DNA of 64,000 nt from Heloderma charlesbogerti (taxonomy: Eukaryota; Chordata; Lepidosauria; Squamata; Helodermatidae): NCBI GenBank assembly GCA_026122225.1, contig JANEZZ010000475.1:1-64000 (forward strand), given 5' to 3'. Positions 41,838 to 53,145 of the stretch are shown piece by piece. The notes under the pieces were generated by a model. The model saw nothing but the letters and a program-made list of their open reading frames with translations. It was not told where the DNA came from and did not search any database. Numbering within the stretch: position 1 is the first letter of the stretch; each line of letters begins with the position of its first letter. The position numbers and the translations under genes were made by a program.

Positions 41838-43650
41838 GATTGATTGATTGATTGATTGATTAAATTTATTAATTGCCCATCTGGCTGGTCACCCAGCCAC
41901 TCTGGGCGATGTACAACATTAAAAACAGTTCAAAATAATAAAATTCAACATTAAAAACATTACATTTCTAAAATTACCCTAACCCACCCCAAATGCCTGC
42001 CTGAACAACCACATTTTTAGTGCGTGGCGGAAGCTCATTCAAGAGAGGGCATGGTGGAGTTCCTTAGGGAGGGAGTTCCACAGAGTGGGGGCCACCACGA
42101 GAAGGCCCTCTCTCTCGTCCTCACCAGCCTAGCTGTCCTGGCTGATGGGACAGAGAGAAGGCCATCCAAAGCTGATCTTGTTGAGCCACCTGTCTGGTGT
42201 TGCTGGAGGCGCTCCTTGAGATAGGCTGGGCTGGAACCATATAGGGTTTTAAAGGTCAAAACCAGCACCTTGAATTTGGCCTGGAAAACAACTGATAACC
42301 AGTGCAGCTCCTTCAGCACTGGAGTGATGTGATCTCGCCGGCAGCTGCCTTTAATCAGGCGAGCTGCCACGTTCTGTACCAGCTGCAGCTTCCAAACCAT
42401 CTTCAAGGGTAACCCCACCTAGAGTGCATTACAGTAGTCTAGGCGAGAGGAGACCAGGGCATGTACTACCAATGGGAGCAGATGGTCGGGAAGATGGTCG
42501 GGAAGGTAGGGGTGCAGCCACCATATCCGATGGAGTTGGTACAGCGCTGTCCAGCTCACAGCTGACACCTGAGCCTCCATGGACAGCTGGGAGTCTAAGA
42601 TGACCCCCAGGCTGCGGACCTGGTCTTTCAAGGGTAGTCATGCCCCATTCAACACCAGGTCAACATCCCCCAGCCTCCTCTTGTCTCCCACCAAAAGTAC
42701 CTCAGTCTTGTCAGGGTTCAGCTTCAGCTTATTCCTCCCCATCCAGCCACTCATTGTCTCCAGACATTTAGACAGGGATTCTATGGCCAACCTTGGTGAA
42801 GATTTGAATGAGAGGTAGAGCTGCATGTCATCCGCATACTGATGACACTACACCCCAGACCTCCTGATGATAGCCCCCAGCAGCTTCACATAGATGTTAA
42901 ATAGCATCGGGGAGAGGATGGAACCCTGTGGCACCCCACAAGTGAGCGGCCACGGGTCCGAAACATCCTCTCCCAGTGCTACCCTCTGGTACCTGCTGGA
43001 GAGGAAGGACCGGAACCACCGTAATATGGTGTCTCCAATGCCCAACCCCTCCAGGCAGTCCAGGAAGATACCGTGGTCAACAGTATCAAAAGCCACTGAG
43101 AGGTCGAGGAGAACAAGGAAGGAGTATTCGCCCCTATCCAGAGCCCTCCTCATATCATCCACCAAAGTGACCAAGGCCATTTCTGTCCCATGCCCAGGCC
43201 TGAAGCCTGACTGAAATGGATATAGATAATTGGCTTCTCCCAAGTGTGCCTTCAACTGCATCACCTCCACCCGCTCAATCATCTTGCCCCAAAATGGCAG
43301 ATTCAAGACTGGGCCAAAGTTGTTCAGAACTTAGGGCTCCAAGGAGGGCTTTTTAAAAAGCAGTCTTATCACTGCCTCCCTGAGAGCTGATGGCATCACT
43401 CCCTCCTCAAAGAAGGTGTTCACCACCACCCTGATATCCTCACCCAGCCTCTCTCTGTGGCTCATAATGAGCCAAGATGGGAAAGGATCAAGTAAGCAGG
43501 TGGTCGGCCTTACAGATGAAAGCACCTTGTCCACTTCATCAGAAGGAAGAAGCTGGAACCGATCCCACAAAACTGATTTGCCACAGACCGCCTCTCGCTT
43601 GCTAACTGTATCCACAGCACATGGAATAACTCTCCTAATCCTAATGATGC
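41838..43650 (-). mobile_element. L2-like LINE, antisense, frameshifted reverse transcriptase
   Basis: The minus strand encodes the same L2-like reverse transcriptase as the copy at 12410, in broken frames: DRFQLLPSDEVDKVL at about 43580-43530; QSGFRPGHGTEMALVTLVDD, VLLDLSVAFDTVDHG and CGVPQGSILSPMLF at 43306-42848; the CLETMSGWMGRNKLKLNPDK block near 42760; then VQNVAARLIKGSCRRDHITP, LKELHWLSVVFQAKFKVLVL and FKTLYGSSPAYL at 42390-42235. The YADD region is interrupted near 42838. The 3' end has the same CCCAGAGTGGCTGGGTGACC word and a (GATT)n tail at 41838-41862. Its C-terminal part is what the 12.4-kb copy lacks. Confidence 0.88.
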
Positions 43651-43762
43651 CCTACGGAGTGTGACTGTGAGCATGGGGGTGGGATCCAGGGCAAAAGTAG
43701 TCCCTGCATGTCCTGAAGTTGTCCGCCCTTGTTTTAAGGTTTGGGAAAGATAGAAAGTAATA
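43651..43762. other. No recognised feature
   Basis: Short unassigned sequence upstream of the antisense L2-like copy. Confidence 0.4.
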
Positions 43763-44005
43763 GCTGGATCCAACTTCATCATTGTGCCTGCAGAACAGAA
43801 CTGGTGGAATGGGACTTCCCCATCCTCTCCTCCTCCCTAGAGCCCCCACCCCACTTGCCCTCCCAATCTATTCCAGAGGGTCGAGGGACCCACCGGAGGA
43901 GATTTTGAGGGCATGCAGGGGCCAGCAGGGTAGAGGAGAGGATGCAAAAATCCCGTTCCACCAGCAGTGTCAGTTCTGTGACGCCAACAATGAAGTTGGC
44001 TTCAA
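43763..44005. mobile_element. Possible foldback MITE (GGATCCAACTTCATCATTG ends)
   Basis: CTGGATCCAACTTCATCATT and CTGGTGGAATGGGA on the left are answered by TCCCGTTCCACCAG and CAACAATGAAGTTGGC on the right, giving inverted arms around a GC-rich centre. No TSD is seen. Confidence 0.5.
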
Positions 44006-44587
44006 CCCTAGATTTCCTACCAGGATGGGGAAAGTCATTTTCGTTATTGCTGAATAACAGGAGTCAACCCAATTATCTCCAGAAATGACATTAAGACTAT
44101 GCTTCTGGTCTTTGTTCCTGACTGAAGTACCAGTTTTTCCTCACTGACAAATGAAACACTTACCCTGAATGTTTTACAGGAGAGGCCAATGAGATGTATC
44201 TGCACAAAAGATCTTTATTACAAGAACAGAATGGAGTTGCTTGGATTTTCGCACACAATTTGGTTTTCTAGTCCTGTAGTTCTCCCTCAGGAGTCGTGGC
44301 CTGATTTACTCCTTTTTTTACACTTCTTTTCCTGACCTGTGAAGCCTCTAGTGGTCAGTAACACCAGTATAAGCTGTTTTCCTTCCATTCTGCAGTGCAG
44401 TCCTTCGATAACCTCAGCTTTACCTCAAGTAACCAAAGTAACTGGGTCAAGAAAAACTTTCCACTTAACATTGTAAAAGCTGCATCTTTGGCTCCTATGT
44501 TTATTAATGGCTAGACCAGATATAACATTTGGCACTTTTCTGAAATCTGCAATTCTCAAATCATAAACTTTAAGATTGCCCGTGCAC
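44006..44587. other. No recognised feature
   Basis: Ordinary sequence with no frame longer than about 60 codons. Confidence 0.4.
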
Positions 44588-45011
44588 CAGGGATGGCGGA
44601 GGAATCTGTCTGAGGTGTGAAGTTCATCAAGTTTTCAGCACCTCAGCCCCCTGGACTCTGGCTCACTCGCTGATCTGAAGCTGATCTGACTTCATCTGTA
44701 TTGAGTCAGGCCAGCTCACAGATTTTTGGTTGTTGTTTTTCCCCTTAAAATTGTCATTTATGCAAATTGTGTAAATTATACAAATTGCAGTAATAATTTG
44801 CATAATTTGTACAAATTGTGGCTGTAATATGCTTGATTTTGCTCAAATTGCACCCACAATTTGCACAGACTGCTGGTGCAATTTGTGCAAAATTAAGTAT
44901 ATTATGGCCACAATTTGTGCAAATTATAGCTGAAATTTGCATAAATTATGCAATTTGAGTAAATGACAATTTTTTAAAAAAAAACTGAGAAAGTTGAAGT
45001 GAACAGTCCTA
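44588..45011. mobile_element. Foldback element with AT-rich arms, hAT-like ends
   Basis: Starts CAGGGATGGCGG and ends GAACAGTCCTA. Inside, AAAATTGTCATTTATGCAAA then TTGTGTAAATTAT (44747-44779) is answered by ATAAATTATGCAATTTG then AGTAAATGACAATTTT (44941-44973). The stem holds many further CAATTTGTGCAAATT-type words. No TSD is evident. Confidence 0.6.
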
Positions 45012-45202
45012 ATTAATGACCCATGATTCTGGGTTCACACATAATGATAACCCATGGTTTAAACACCCCACAGTTCATAACCCACTAGCAAACCATGAGC
45101 TCTCTTTGTGAGTTGCTCATGGTTAACAACCCATAGTTGACCCATAGTTCTAGGTCCACACATAACAACAACCCACAATTCAAGCAAACCATGGGTTTTT
45201 TT
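45012..45202. repeat. Degenerate AACCCATGGTT-type direct and inverted words
   Basis: AACCCATGGTTTAAAC, AACCCACTAGCAAACCATG, GGTTAACAACCCATAGTTGA and CAAGCAAACCATGGG recur, with CACACATAATGATAACCC and CACACATAACAACAACCC as near copies. It looks like a small diverged repeat unit interrupted by the LINE tail that follows. Confidence 0.5.
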
Positions 45203-45425
45203 TAATTTAACTTATTTATTACATTTCTATACCGCCCAATAGCCAAAGCCCTCTGGACAATTCACAACAATTAAAACCATAAAATAAGAGATGATAAAAT
45301 ACAACACAAAAGTTTAATTGTTCAAAACTACAGTATAAAAATAAAAAAATAATAACCAAATAGAAGCTAGCAGTGGTGCAAAGATTTAAACTACAATACC
45401 AGATTAAAAACAGAAACTGAAAAAC
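45203..45425 (-). mobile_element. LINE 3' fragment, antisense
   Basis: (TTAT)n then TACATTTCTATACCGCCCAA, TAGCCAAAGCCCTCTGGACA and ATTCACAACAATTAAAACC is the antisense form of the LINE tail seen at 57000-57060, with about 150 bp of upstream 3' UTR. Confidence 0.65.
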
Positions 45426-45945
45426 TAAAACTAGACTGCGGTTTGTCGTGATGTATGAACCAGGTCAATATGAGGCAGCGGGATGAGTTCAAACTCAAGA
45501 AACCTTTGGTTAGAAAGAACTCTGGTTAACCTTGCAAAGTGGCTAAAGATAACATTTCATTTCAGATTTTAGCAAACTTTTCCACTTACCAGTTCAGACT
45601 GCCAGACAGCTCAATACAACTATGCTTCCTCGCACAGCATCACTTGTACAGAAAGTCAAAAGGCACTTCCTCCAAAGGAATACTTGGTCAACAACAACTG
45701 AAAACGTTTACAATGAGTGAGATCAAGCCTGGCAGATTTTCCTAACATGTTGGCTGCCCTAGTTTTGAAAATTCACATCATGGTTGAGTTCTATCCATCT
45801 TTTTAAATGAAGTGATTGATTGTGGCAAGATGTTATTAATCCAGGCCCCACACTATTAGTGGCATTAACCAAGAATTTAGGAAAGGCAGAGAAAACAATC
45901 TTGCTGACTGTGGTAGGAAAAGTTAAACTTAAGAACCAGCATCAA
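45426..45945. other. No recognised feature
   Basis: Unassigned sequence; the only frame of note is 68 codons at 45539-45745. Confidence 0.4.
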
Positions 45946-46160
45946 AGTCAGAGTTGAAAGGGAACTTGGAGGTCATCTAGTCCAGCCTTCCCCAACCTGG
46001 TAGCCTCCAGATGTTTTGGACTACAACTCCCAGCATTCCTGACTATTGGCCACTCTGGCTGGGGATGTCCAGTTTCTGCTTAAATACTTCCAGCAAAGGA
46101 GAGCCTACCACCTCTTTGGGCAGTCTTTTGTACTGTCAAACTGCTCCTAATTGCAGCCAA
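45946..46160 (-). mobile_element. Old CR1-like fragment with partial MITE inside
   Basis: GAGTTGAAAGGGAACTTGGA then GGTCATCTAGTCCAGCC is an antisense CR1-like 3' end. It is interrupted at about 45981-46065 by CCTTCCCCAACCTGG...CTCCAGATGTTTTGGACTAC, the left arm of the palindromic hAT-type MITE, and continues with CTTCCAGCAAAGGAGAGCC. Confidence 0.55.
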
Positions 46161-47076
46161 ACCTTTCCGTGGCTCTCAGAACTGCTTTAAAGAGAATATT
46201 CTGGAATTTTCCAGAAGATCTTCTTCATCAACAGAGCTGTTGCTTGAGCATACCTCCTTTACAGATGTTCTAACTTGGGACAATCCCCGCAGAGGGCAGT
46301 ATCACCGTCACCACAATGCCACCCCTGCCTACGCACACTGATCCCTGACCACAATTAGAATGACTGAAAAGGGCTTGTGTTTGTTTTGAAGGCCTTCTGG
46401 AAAATTCAGAAGCATAATCTCCAGAAGGCTAGAAAAACAATGGACTTGGAAGCTCTGAGGGACCAACTGTGTTTATGGAACATGAGTAGTACGTGGTAAT
46501 TTATAATAATTAGGTGAAAGCAAACACAATCCTCACTCCCTGGGGGAAAATTATCTCTTGAATTGGATCAATCTGTTACTTTTATATATTGCCATTACTG
46601 TGGGTAGGAGGGAAAATGGCTAACAAGCTCTTTAAAATGGTAGCTCAGAATGGTAGAACAGTAGAAGTCAGAACCCGAAAGAGAAGTACCATTGTGATTT
46701 ACATAGATTAATCAGGCCCTGTGGAATATACTCATCAACCGTGCAAAAAGCTGTTCCGTCCCCATTGTTTTTCAGATTTTAACAAAATAAGCTGCTTATG
46801 CCTGTGGTGATCTGCTTGTTAACATGTTCCTCTTTGCTAATATATATTACAGAAGCTCACAAAAAGTGAATTATGCAAGAGATGACTTTTAAGAGCATTA
46901 ACTGTGACTGAAATGGCCGTATTTTAATAAAAGTGAGGCATGGGGTAAAATAGGTAGGTGTTAATTGGGCCTATTGCTAGCTGCATATTCCACATGTAAA
47001 GGTTGTTTTTTTAATATAGTTGGTTTCTTAATTTTCTTTTGCAGAAAAAACAATGTACCTAAAAATTTACACATCT
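46161..47076. other. No recognised feature
   Basis: About 0.9 kb of ordinary, AT-leaning sequence without long frames or recognised repeats. Confidence 0.45.
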
Positions 47077-48005
47077 TAAGGAGCAATCCTATGGCTACTA
47101 GATAGTGTCTAGATGGCTGTAGGATTTTTCAGTTTCTGGGAACTGAGCTTGGAGCCCCTCCCCTGCCACCTCATAAGCAGCGCAGTTTGTCCATGGCTCT
47201 GCACTCATAAGAGCAGCATGGAGTTGGCAAAAAGGGGGCATTCCCAGGGGCCGTGGGGGGAGGAGTCCATGGAAGTGCCATTACAATGCTTCCTATGCAC
47301 CATCCGCCCCACCAATGTGCCCCACTAGACAGCCAAAATCAGCCATCTAACCATAAATGCAGGCAGCTGGAGCATGGAGGAAAGGATCCCCTCTGTGCTC
47401 TGCCCACCCTGCATTGGATAGTCAGCCGCCTCCGAGTTTGGAGGCAGCCAACTAGGGATGGCAGAAAATTCTGCCACAGACTCAAATGAGGCCGGATTCC
47501 AGAGAATCTGACCTCCAGGTTCTGCAGCGAAACAGCACCACTTAACTCCAGCTCTGGAGGATTTCATATGGAGCGTCTCTCCGGCTTCCTAGACCAGGCA
47601 ATACGCTAATGGTGGCTGCCATTCGCCTATCCCGGGGAAAAATGCAAACGTAAATAGCATATTGGATGCTACTTGCAGCCATCAAGCCCTGACTTTGACT
47701 TAGTTACAGCCGTTTATGGCTGTATTTAGGTCAAAATCAGTGCATTACAGCTGCAAGTAGCATACAATACACCATTTGCATCTGTATTTTTCCCAGCGAT
47801 AGGCTAATGGCAGGTGTCATTAGCATATCGCCTTGTATAGGGAGCCAGAGAGCCACTCGATGAACTGCCCCGGACACAGAGCAGCTCTGGAGGAGTTCGA
47901 GGGGCCCTGACTGGCACGGATGGACCCTCTATGAACCCCCCCAGACCAGAAGGTGGGGTGTTCGTACACCACTACAGCCAACTATCCCCATAGGATTGCG
48001 CCCTT
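47077..48005. mobile_element. TTAA-type (piggyBac-like?) MITE with a hAT-type insertion
   Basis: The left end is TTAA then GGAGCAATCCTATGGC; the right end is CCATAGGATTGCGCCC then TTAT. The ends are inverted over ~16 bp, and TTAA/TTAT fits a piggyBac-like target with one change, which is an inference. A hAT-type element occupies 47453-47974. A fragment of the same family is at 30492. Confidence 0.65.
47453..47974. mobile_element. 522-bp hAT-type MITE inside another MITE
   Basis: Starts TAGGGATGGCAG and ends GTACACCACTA. The flanks are exact copies of CAGCCAAC (47445-47452 and 47975-47982), an 8-bp TSD. The interior has paired inverted words, such as GCAAACGTAAATAGCATATT against TAGCATACAATACACCATTT and TTTGACTTAGTTACAGCCG against TGGCTGTATTTAGGTCAAA. 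Confidence 0.85.
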
Positions 48006-48552
48006 ATGTAACAAAAGACAAGTATACAGACACAGTCAAGACCCTCGCAGTCTTTTCTTACTACCCAGTTTTTCGTTTTCATATTAAACTACAATGAATT
48101 TTCATGATCAGGGGACCCAGCATATCTTTACCAGTCACACTCCTCAGCTCAAGATCTTCCAAAATCCTGTACAAGGGGGACTCACAACCCAAATTATGTT
48201 CCAGATCTGGGGCCCCACTGATGGCCCAGGAAGGGGTGGGGCATCCAAGCTAACTTTGTCTTATTTATATTTGTTCAAAATATACAACCTTTAAAAATAT
48301 GTATCCCCTGCCCTCCATTCTTGTAAAATAACTCAAAATAGCCAACACCGTATCATTAAAACAATAATACATCCATCAAAAGCAGACATTAATAAATAAA
48401 AAACCAACAGCTGTAAAAAAAACAAAACAAACCTGTTCTTGTTGCCTAGCTGTTGCTGGTGCAACATCCCACTCATTTTTCCCAGCTCCTAGCTGGCTGA
48501 GCTACTTCCAGCTCTTTAGCTGGACAGTTCCTCTGCTGCTTCAGCAGTGTTT
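48006..48552. other. No recognised feature
   Basis: AT-rich, with AAAACAATAATAC and AAAAAAACAAAACAAAC runs near 48358-48430. No gene. Confidence 0.4.
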
Positions 48553-48557
48553 CCTCA

Positions 48558-49102
48558 TGTCAGAGTTGGATCTGAGCCCATAGAGTCCCAAAGTAGCTCT
48601 GATTCTGAGGAGGAAATACAATCCGTGGGAGAGGAACCCTCTCAGGTTTCAGGGGTGCAGCTGGAGGGGGAGCCCCCCCTCACATTCCTGGGAGCGATAC
48701 TGACCCTGGCATGGAAAGGGAGGGACAACTTGAGCTTTTAGTTGTGAGGCACAGGCACAGACACAAGTGAGAGGTTGTGGGAGCCGAGCTGAGGCACTCA
48801 GCCTGGTTGGCTTGATGTCAGCAGCTGCGCCCCGAGGCCCCACAGGAAAGGGGGAGAATTTCCCCTCCTACTCCTTAAGTTCAGAGTTGCTGTGCTTTTC
48901 TCCAAACGGAGACCAACTGACATCCTAACTTTTAGAAACCCCTGGTAGGCTGTTCCTTTGTATTTCCTCTGAGTCTCAGGCAATTAGCATTCATAAGCCT
49001 CATTAGGTTGAATGGAAATAAAGCTTTGGAAAGCAGCCCTTTTGTCTAACTGTTGATTCTGGCTATTGGAGTGCTCAGAAGACAGCAGGGGCATTCCTGA
49101 CA
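48558..49102 (+). mobile_element. Solo LTR
   Basis: Starts TGTCAGAGTTGG and ends CATTCCTGACA. The flanks CCTCA (48553-48557) and GCTCA (49103-49107) match at 4 of 5. A polyadenylation signal AATAAA is at about 49017. From the first bases, a frame reads SEPIESQSSSDSEEEIQSVG and stays open to 48741. The closest relatives in the window are the LTRs at 57206 (minus) and 59879. No gag or pol sequence flanks it, so it is a solo LTR. Gypsy-type or retrovirus-like origin cannot be told from the LTR alone. Confidence 0.75.
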
Positions 49103-49107
49103 GCTCA

Positions 49108-49316
49108 TTTCTGCTTCTTGCCCTGCTGGGCAGTTCCCTGGACTTGCTGGGAAGCCTAAACACACTGCAGTGGTGATGGAAATGGGATGGGAGGAGTCTC
49201 CCTTCAAGGAGAGTGGGGACTGTTCATCTCATTGCACCAGGTTCTGGCTTGATGTGGTCAGGCTTCTGCCCTGCAGCCATCTGTCCCCTACCTCTTGGCG
49301 GTTCACTGATCTATAG
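49108..49316. other. No recognised feature
   Basis: Short unassigned sequence between the LTR and a MITE. Confidence 0.4.
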
Positions 49317-49625
49317 CAGGGGTGTTGAACCTCTTTCAGCCCAAGGGCTGAATTCAGCTTTAAAGAGGTTCTTGGGGGCCATATTTCAGTGGTGGGTGAG
49401 GCTGAAAGCAAGAGGGCCAGGGCCAAAAATACCAGCGTATTTCAGCTTGGAGCTCTTACTGTCAGCAACAAAGCCTTAGGAGAGGCATTTCAACCTTTAG
49501 AATGGGGTAAATCTGCACGAATGCCAGAAAACCACCAAATGAAAGGGGTAAAGAAGGGAGCCCAGAGAACCAGACCGGGACCTTAAAAGTAAGCCAAATT
49601 TGGCTCATGGGCCTCAGGTTCTACG
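49317..49625. mobile_element. hAT-type MITE (CAGGGGTGTTGAACC end)
   Basis: The left end is CAGGGGTGTTGAACCTCTTT. The interior shares CAGCTTGGAGCTCTTACTG and AGGCATTTCAACC with the copies at 54366 and 14301/17613. The right end is diverged near TCAGGTTCTACG, and I find no TSD, so the end is approximate. Confidence 0.65.
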
Positions 49626-49849
49626 GACGTCCCTCAGGGAGGGAGTGGCTTAAATGCCAAGGCAGCATGCCTCAGAATGTCTGCACATCAGCATGAACAG
49701 CTGTGGATCCTTTCTGGCCCAACTCTGAAAAACACCCTGCTGGGCCAATCTGGAGGCCGTGATCTCCTCAGAATCATGAATCTTCTGGAAGTGCCCTTGA
49801 TCCTTGGATGAGAGTTTTCTGGCAACACTGACAAGCTGAGAGCTTTAAA
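49626..49849. other. No recognised feature
   Basis: Unassigned sequence. Confidence 0.4.
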
Positions 49850-50108
49850 AGGCAGTCAAACTAATTCCTGGAGGAAAAGGCTATCAATGGCTACTAGTCT
49901 TGACAGCTATATACTACCTCCAGCACCAGAGGCAGTAAGCCTATGTACACCAGTTGCTGGGGAACATGGGTGGGAGGGTGCTGTTGCGCTCATGCCCTGC
50001 TTGTGGGTTCCTGGTGGACAGCTGGTTGGCTACTGTGTGAACAGAATGCTGGACTAGATGGACCCTTGGTCTGATCCAGCAGGGCTTTTCTGACGTTCTT
50101 ATGTTCTT
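49850..50108 (+). mobile_element. CR1 LINE 3' end, sense
   Basis: Contains GGCTATCAATGGCTACTAGT, CAGTTGCTGGGGAACATGG, TGTGTGAACAGAATGCTGGA and TTGGTCTGATCCAGCAGGGC, ending in TTCTTATGTTCTTA. Its last ~55 bp contain one single copy of the unit amplified at 14389-16043. Confidence 0.88.
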
Positions 50109-50397
50109 AAACAAACCCGGTTTGCGCTATTAGAGGTCTACTTTGCTTACTATTCTTTTACCTGAAAAGAGGCTGGGGACCCTTAAAATGACCCTCTGTA
50201 AACATACGCAGTAGATGTTCTTTTCATTTTAAAAATGTTCTAAGGCAGAGATCCTTGCTGTGCAACTTACATGAGAAGTGCATTAGAAGAAATTCACTAA
50301 CACAACTCCATGTGACGTAAAGGGGCAAGGAATGACTGATTTGATTGTAGTTCATAACATCTGACATTGTCCAAGAGGCCCAGAATAAGTGCAATGT
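50109..50397. other. No recognised feature
   Basis: Unassigned sequence between the CR1 end and the BovB-like end. Confidence 0.4.
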
Positions 50398-50685
50398 ACA
50401 GAAGAAAGGTCTCCAGCAAAGGAGATCGGCAAAACTGAAGTACTTTGGCCACATCATGAGAAGACAGGATACCCTGGAGAAGATGCTGATGCTAGGGAAA
50501 GTGGAAGGCAAAAGGAAGAGGGGCCGACCAAGGGCAAGAGGGATGGATGATATTCTGGAGGTGACAGGCTCGACCTTGGGGGAGCTGGGGGTGGCGACGG
50601 CCGACAGGAAGCTCTGGCGTGGGCTGGTCCATGAAGTCACGAAGAGTCGGAAGCAACTGAACGAATAAACAACAACAAACAGAAG
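50398..50685 (+). mobile_element. BovB-like (RTE) LINE 3' end
   Basis: Plus-strand codons read LKYFGHIMRRQDTLEKMLML, GKVEGKRKRGRP, ATADRKLWRGLVHEVTKSR and KQLNE, then stop and (CAA)n at 50672-50681. This is the RTE-type C-terminus, but it is clearly a different subfamily from the copy at 33713 (RGRPRARGMDDI instead of RGWQRMRWLDSI). Confidence 0.85.
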
Positions 50686-51411
50686 ATAGGTAAGGAGGAG
50701 CTGGAAAGTCACCCAAATAAAAAAATCAACAGCTATAAAACCTTGCACTTGCCGCCCAGCTGTTGATGGTGCAACATCTTATTTATTCATACTTATGCAT
50801 GCACGTATTTGAGTTTCCTGTTGCTCATCATCATCATCATCCTCATATTGTTCCATGCTGCCCACTTCCCCAAAAGGTGAGAGGATAGTGCACTGGATGA
50901 CTGGAGACTTGAGGTGTTCATAATATTTGATTTACTTAAAGCAGGGGAGCACAACCTTGCCTGCACTCCAAGGGCTACATTGGCTATCAGCAAAGAGCCT
51001 GGGTCCACAGCTGTGCACGCACAACCCTGCATGCACACACGCGCACACACACATACAAATACACATGCTGAGGTGGAGGGGCTGTTTTGGGGATTGCTGA
51101 GGGAGAGAGAGGCTAACGCCTCCTCCACCCACCCACCCCACGACCCCAATGGGCATCACTGCACAGAAACAGCACTACTGGCTGCTTCCAAGTCACCGGG
51201 GGGGGGGGGGAGATGCTTTCGTTTCCTCCCCCTCTCAGCAACCCTGGCCAACATCACTGCTTTCATGCCACCGTCCGTTCAGTCTCCGGTTGCTTCCCAT
51301 TAGAGGATCACAGGAATAGGAGGGTGGGGGAGATCTCTGACCTGATCAGATCTCTGATCTGCATGTCAGAGTTGAAATTCACTCTTGGAAGAACCTCTGA
51401 GAACAGAAGAA
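50686..51411. other. Unassigned, with (CAT)n, CA runs and a poly-G run
   Basis: (CAT)n at 50827-50844, CA-rich at 51034-51066 and a 12-G run at 51199-51210. GCAGGGGAGCACAACCT at 50941 resembles a hAT-type end, but I cannot find its partner. Confidence 0.4.
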
Positions 51412-52860
51412 GATGAGAAGAGCCATACTGGAACAGACCAAGGGCCCATCTAGACCAGCATTCTGTTCACACAGTGGCCAACCAGCCGCCTGTGGGAAGC
51501 ACACAAGCAGGACATGAATGCAACAGCGTCCTCCTTCCTATGTTCCCCAGCAACTGGTGTACATAGGCATATTGCCTCTGATACTGGAGGTAGCTTATAG
51601 CCATCAGGAGTAGTAGCCATTGATAGCCTTCTCCACCATGAATTTGTCCAATCCCCTTTTAAAGTCATCCAAAGTGGTGGCCATCTCTACATTTTGTGGA
51701 AATGAATTCTATAGTTTAACTATGTGCTATGAGAAGAAGTACTTCCTTTCATCTGTCCTGAGTCTCCAGTCAGTCAGTTTCTTGGGATGACCACATTGGG
51801 TTCTACATCATGGAGAAGGAGAAAAATGTTTCCCTATCCACATTCTCCACACCTCTACCATGTCTCCCTTCACTCACCTCTTTTCTAAGCTAAACAGTCC
51901 AAGAAGTTGTAACCTTTCCTCATAGGGAAGGTGCTCCAACCCCTTTCTGCACTTTTTCCAACATTTGTAGGTGTGCTGACCAGAACTGTACACAGTATTT
52001 TGAGTGTGGTGGCACCATACATTTGTATAAGGGGAGTATGATCTTGTTAGTTTTATTTTCAATTCCTTTTCTAATTATGCCTAACTTGGCATTTGCCTTT
52101 TTCTCAGTAGCTGCACACTGGGTTGGCATTTTCATCGAGCTGTCCACCACAACCCCAAGATCTCTTTCTTGGTCAGTCACCGCTAGCTCAGATCAGCTTA
52201 TACTGGGAGCTGAGATTTTTTGCCCCAATGTTCATCACTTTACACTGGTTTACGGTGAACCACATTTGCTATTTTGATGCCCATTGCCCCAGTTTGGAGA
52301 TATCCTTTTGGAGTTCCTCACAATCCCTTTTTGTTTTAACCACCCTAGCTAATTTGGTGTCATCAGCAAACATGGCCACTTCTTTGCTCACTCCTAATCC
52401 CAGATCGTTTATGAACAAGTTGAAAAACATTGGTCCCATACAGATCCCTATGGGACCCCACTATTTTCTTCCCTCCACTGGGAGAATTTACCCTTTATTC
52501 CTACTCTTTGCTTTCTGTTCTTTAACCACTTACTGATCTATAATAGGACCTCTCCCCTTATTCCATGATGGCTAAGTTTGCTCAGGAGTCTTTGGTGAGG
52601 GACTTTGTCAAAAGCCTTTTGGAAGTCCAAGTAAACAATGTCTCCTGGGTCACCCCTCTCCACATGTTTACTGACACTGTCAAAGTATTCCAAAAGGTTA
52701 GTGATACAGGACTTGCCTTTGCAGAAGCCATGTTGATTCTTTTTCAGTAGGGCTTGTCCTTCTATATGCTTACAAATTTTATCTTTAATAATGTTTTCAA
52801 CCAATTTACTCAGAACAGATGTTAAGCCAACTGGCCTGCAATTTCCTGGGACCCTTTTTT
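51412..52860 (-). mobile_element. CR1 LINE, antisense, about 1.45 kb
   Basis: The minus strand encodes CR1 reverse transcriptase from QHGFCKGKSCITNLLEYFD and motif A (IVYLDFQKAFDKVPH) at 52804-52538, through the catalytic FADD box (antisense ATCAGCAAACATGGCC at 52362) and TDQERDLGVVVDSSMKMPTQ at 52180, to SLEKR and the 3' UTR. The 3' end at 51412 carries a single unit of the 55-bp tail. Frames are shifted several times, so it is defective. It extends further 5' than the CR1 at 16044. Confidence 0.88.
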
Positions 52861-53145
52861 AAAATTCGTGGCCTCTTTTGTCCTCTTTTTTGTTGATGTG
52901 TTTCCTCTTTTTTGGCAATTCATAAAATGGCTACCCTAAAGCTATTGCTAGTGAGAGGAGACGATTCTGGGCTAAATGGACAAATGGTCAGTTCAAGGCA
53001 TTTTCATAGGCAGGTGAGTCTTCTTTTCTAGGCCTTGTGGCTCTCCCACTGATGCTACTGCCCTGCCCCAGCCCTGGGGACCGGCAGAAAGAAGGCATAT
53101 GCCAGTATTTGTGAGGATATAAAGGAAATCATGTACCATCCAATG
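52861..53145. other. No recognised feature
   Basis: T-rich at first, then ordinary. TTGTCCTCTTTTTTGTTG and CTTTTTTGGCAATTC words recur. No gene. Confidence 0.4.
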
